From the NCBI GenBank assembly GCA_963457665.1, contig OY735207.1, forward strand, positions 48,142,696-48,206,695: a DNA stretch of 64,000 nucleotides. Reading direction: 5' to 3'. The DNA is from Thysanoteuthis rhombus. Its lineage: Eukaryota; Mollusca; Cephalopoda; Oegopsida; Thysanoteuthidae. A model generated the notes under the pieces. That model was not told the DNA's origin and made no database searches. It saw only the letters and a program-made list of their open reading frames with translations. Position 1 is the stretch's first letter, and the number at the start of each line of letters is the position of its first letter. The position numbers and the translations under genes are program-made. This document shows positions 61,748 through 64,000 of the stretch, one piece after another.

Positions 61748-62489
61748 GTGTATAATCTGTTGGAAGAAAAAGGGAAGATATGAGCATTGTTCAGTTAAAC
61801 AAATCCAAACAAAGCAATGTTTTATTTCATTCTGCAGTTTTTTCTTCTTTTCACTTGGGGAATAATTCCAACTGTTTTTTTTTTTTAATTTTTTTTGCAA
61901 AAAAGGTTTTATTTCTCCAGAAAATTATCTCCAAAAGCGTGTGAAATTAACGATCAAGAAGCATTTTGTTGAAATTTCAAGTGGTAATAATTATATTGAA
62001 GTTTTACAAGGAAACCAAATTTAGTTAACGGTACAGTGAGTAGAATAAGGAGACTCTTTAAACAATTACGAATTGAAATAGTAAGTAGAATAAGAGGGCT
62101 CTATAAACAATCATGGATTGATACGGTGAGTATCCGTATGTCAGTGAGCATGTGTGGTAATGTGTCAGTATATGTGTTTATTAATGTGCACGTATGTGTG
62201 TTGGTGTGTGTGTGTGTTGGTGTGTGTGCGTGTTAGCGTGCATGTATGTGTGTCATGTATACGTGTATGTATTGATGTGTGCATATATTTCAATGCAACT
62301 GGACATTGTCGACCATTTACCAGCTTGACCAGGAAAATGCCCCCGGAAAATGCTGTCAGTGGATAACTTATATGACTGGGAAAATTTGACTGGATTGGTG
62401 GGTAACTTTTCTTCGTTTTTTTTTTCTTTTTTTCTTTTTTTTTTTTGCCTTCCTTCACCCCAGAAGATTCTTAGCTGTATCATCTCGAG
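61748..62489. repeat. TG-rich and poly-T tracts in unassigned DNA
   Basis: A duplicated phrase gagtagaataagg-gactct occurs at 62037-62058 and 62084-62104 (second copy agtagaataagagggctct), then TG-rich sequence runs from about 62150 to 62285, and T runs lie at 61876-61890 and 62418-62447. Confidence 0.6.
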
Positions 62490-63225
62490 AGAGATGATCT
62501 AAGCAAGCTAAAACTCTCCCCAGCCTGCATCGAGATGATCTTCCGAAATTTAAACTGGGAAAATTAAGGAATCAGACGGCGAATACTTAGTCAACTTCAG
62601 ATTTGCAGCCAACACCATTCTTTTTGGTAAGAACCTTCAATTTATAGCTAGAACGGATGGAAGAATGCTAGAAAGTTGGTCTCCACATGAATTTCAGAAA
62701 AAAACCAATGTCGTGTGCAACAAGTAGAAGACAAAAACAGAACAATCAAAATCGAGCTAAAGAAAGTAGACCACTACATTAACATTAACAACTAATCGCT
62801 ATGATCTCCGTAAAGGAAGAAGACATCAAGCAAATAATTATTCTGGGATAGCGAGCTCTCAGTTGAGCAATCTCAACCTCCAAGAACAATAAAAAAAAAC
62901 AAAAAAAGACTTTAGACCAAAAAAGAAGAGCATTCAACCAATGTATCATCCCAATCGTCACCTATGGAGCTGAAACATGGAAACTACCCCCCCCAAAAAA
63001 AAACACTCAATCTGAGAACCATGCAACGTTCAGGAGAAAAAATTCATGACATCACATGGGGAAATCAGGACAGCATAATATATAGGAAAGAAAAATAAGC
63101 CTGAGATATCATAGAATCCATTAGAAACTCAAAAATGGCAATAGGCTTATGTTGCTAGTCTTGACATCAGGATAGAGAGGTCCGGCAAATCTTTTGGAGG
63201 GTCCATCTCCAAGGAATTTATTTAC
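62490..63225 (+). pseudogene. RTE-type LINE, reverse transcriptase to C-terminus (copy J)
   Basis: Plus-strand residues in order: IEMIFRNLNWEN, DGEYLVNFRFAANTILFG, then, with frame changes, blocks equivalent to VDHYIYLGQ, ISVKEEDIKQII, KRRAFNQCIIPIVTYGAETW and the MQR-x-x-E segment. RTE consensus is LEEIF..LNWE..GI.IDGEYL..LRFADDIVL...VD.YIYLGQ.IS.KEEDIK.EI...YNQCILPVMTYGSETW. The catalytic FADD box reads FAAN, so both metal-binding aspartates are lost. The longest collinear stretch of the family in the window, over 0.7 kb, but riddled with frameshifts. A-runs at 62887-62909 and a C-run then A-run at 62987-63003. Confidence 0.86.
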
Positions 63226-64000
63226 TAAAATAATTAAAAACAAAATAGGATAATGGATTCATTTGACAGGAAAAAAAATGCAACCCGTAGAAGTCGTCGG
63301 CAGGTAACTCTTCTGACTGCAAAAATGCGACCGGGATATATTGTGTCACCGTGAAAATTGAAACTTGCGGATCAACATTTCAGATGTATTTATTTTTTCT
63401 TGTCTATTTTGTTTCATATTAAGACGGAAAAATGAGGATAAGAGAATCAGTCATGTTACCAACGTTTTCTGGAAGCATGGTGTATTTTCGGGGTGATAAG
63501 TTGAAGAATTCGACAAAAGGTGTGATCAACGAATAAATCTCTCCTTTCGCCTTTTATTCCACAGTGATCACTGAAAAAGTCTTAATTTTCAAAAAGACGA
63601 GCGTAAGTATTCCCAGACACATACTAAGCATAAACTCACACTGCATATCGAACATTTAACTGGAAACCTATTTTGGAGTATTTTTTCTTTCTTCTAATAG
63701 TCGACATTATAAGAGGTAAATGTTTGAATTGTCGACCCTGTAGCATCATTGGTCTGGCCTGTACGCGTGACATGATCATACATAACCGGCCAATTTAAAA
63801 AACTGAAGAAACATATGATTCAGCAGAGCTTTGGTTGATGGTTCCTGATAATGTACTTATCAGAGATGGTTTCGTTTCTCTTTTGCGAAGGTTACATTTC
63901 TTATTGTTCATATATTTTCAAATATTGATATATTTTTTTTTGATTTGTTACAGAACGGAATGGAGATTCATTCAATTTCTGCTTTTATTACGGGGGAAGC
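63226..64000. other. Unassigned AT-rich DNA
   Basis: Nothing recognised to the end of the window. Confidence 0.5.

Overview
This window looks like non-coding DNA from a metazoan, most likely a mollusc and plausibly a cephalopod such as an octopus. The basis is AT-rich sequence, very many long (TA)n tracts that often run into (TG)n or (TC)n, no operon-like packing of open frames, and decayed copies of animal transposon families (RTE-type and a second LINE type, Tc1, mariner, tRNA-derived SINEs). The species is an inference. I found no intact protein gene, rRNA or functional tRNA gene. The long open frames are mostly translated microsatellites, antisense of LINE relics, or of a length expected by chance in 64 kb of this composition.

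Layout. 0-9 kb: a 21-bp minisatellite, a mariner C-terminal relic (2.1 kb), TA/TG microsatellites, and a Tc1 relic (8.2-8.4 kb) between clusters of a tRNA-like short repeat. 9-17 kb: a (CTT)n tract, a LINE C-terminal relic on the minus strand (10.4-10.9 kb), a twelve-unit minisatellite (12.0-12.6 kb), large TA arrays, and a diverged tandem repeat rich in TGACCT/AGGTCA half-sites (13.7-14.2 kb). 17-32 kb: two RTE 3' ends (17.1 and 30.9 kb), several SINE-like units, and a purine-rich satellite with a (GGAA)n core. 32-46 kb: mariner and Tc1 transposase relics, a hammerhead-ribozyme-like core (35.96 kb), a repeat family attached to (TA)n, another RTE 3' end (42.5 kb), and a short mariner-like element bounded by inverted repeats (45.0-45.8 kb). 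46-64 kb: an RTE copy split by a 1,046-bp insertion, a second hammerhead-like core beside a (TA)n tract (50.55 kb), a tandemly duplicated RTE segment (52.5-53.3 kb), a LINE/RTE cluster (55.5-58.0 kb), a short frame that begins like a signal peptide (58.45 kb), and an RTE reverse-transcriptase relic (62.5-63.2 kb).

The genes do not form a pathway. The coherent story is transposon history: one RTE family left at least nine fragments, several ending in a GCT/GAT-type trinucleotide tail; DNA transposons left decayed transposases with altered catalytic residues; later insertions and local duplications cut into them. The signals most worth testing are the hammerhead-like cores, the clean 1,046-bp insertion into an RTE copy, and the TGACCT repeat.

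All family calls come from reading translations by eye against remembered family motifs; no search was run. Boundaries of relics are approximate.
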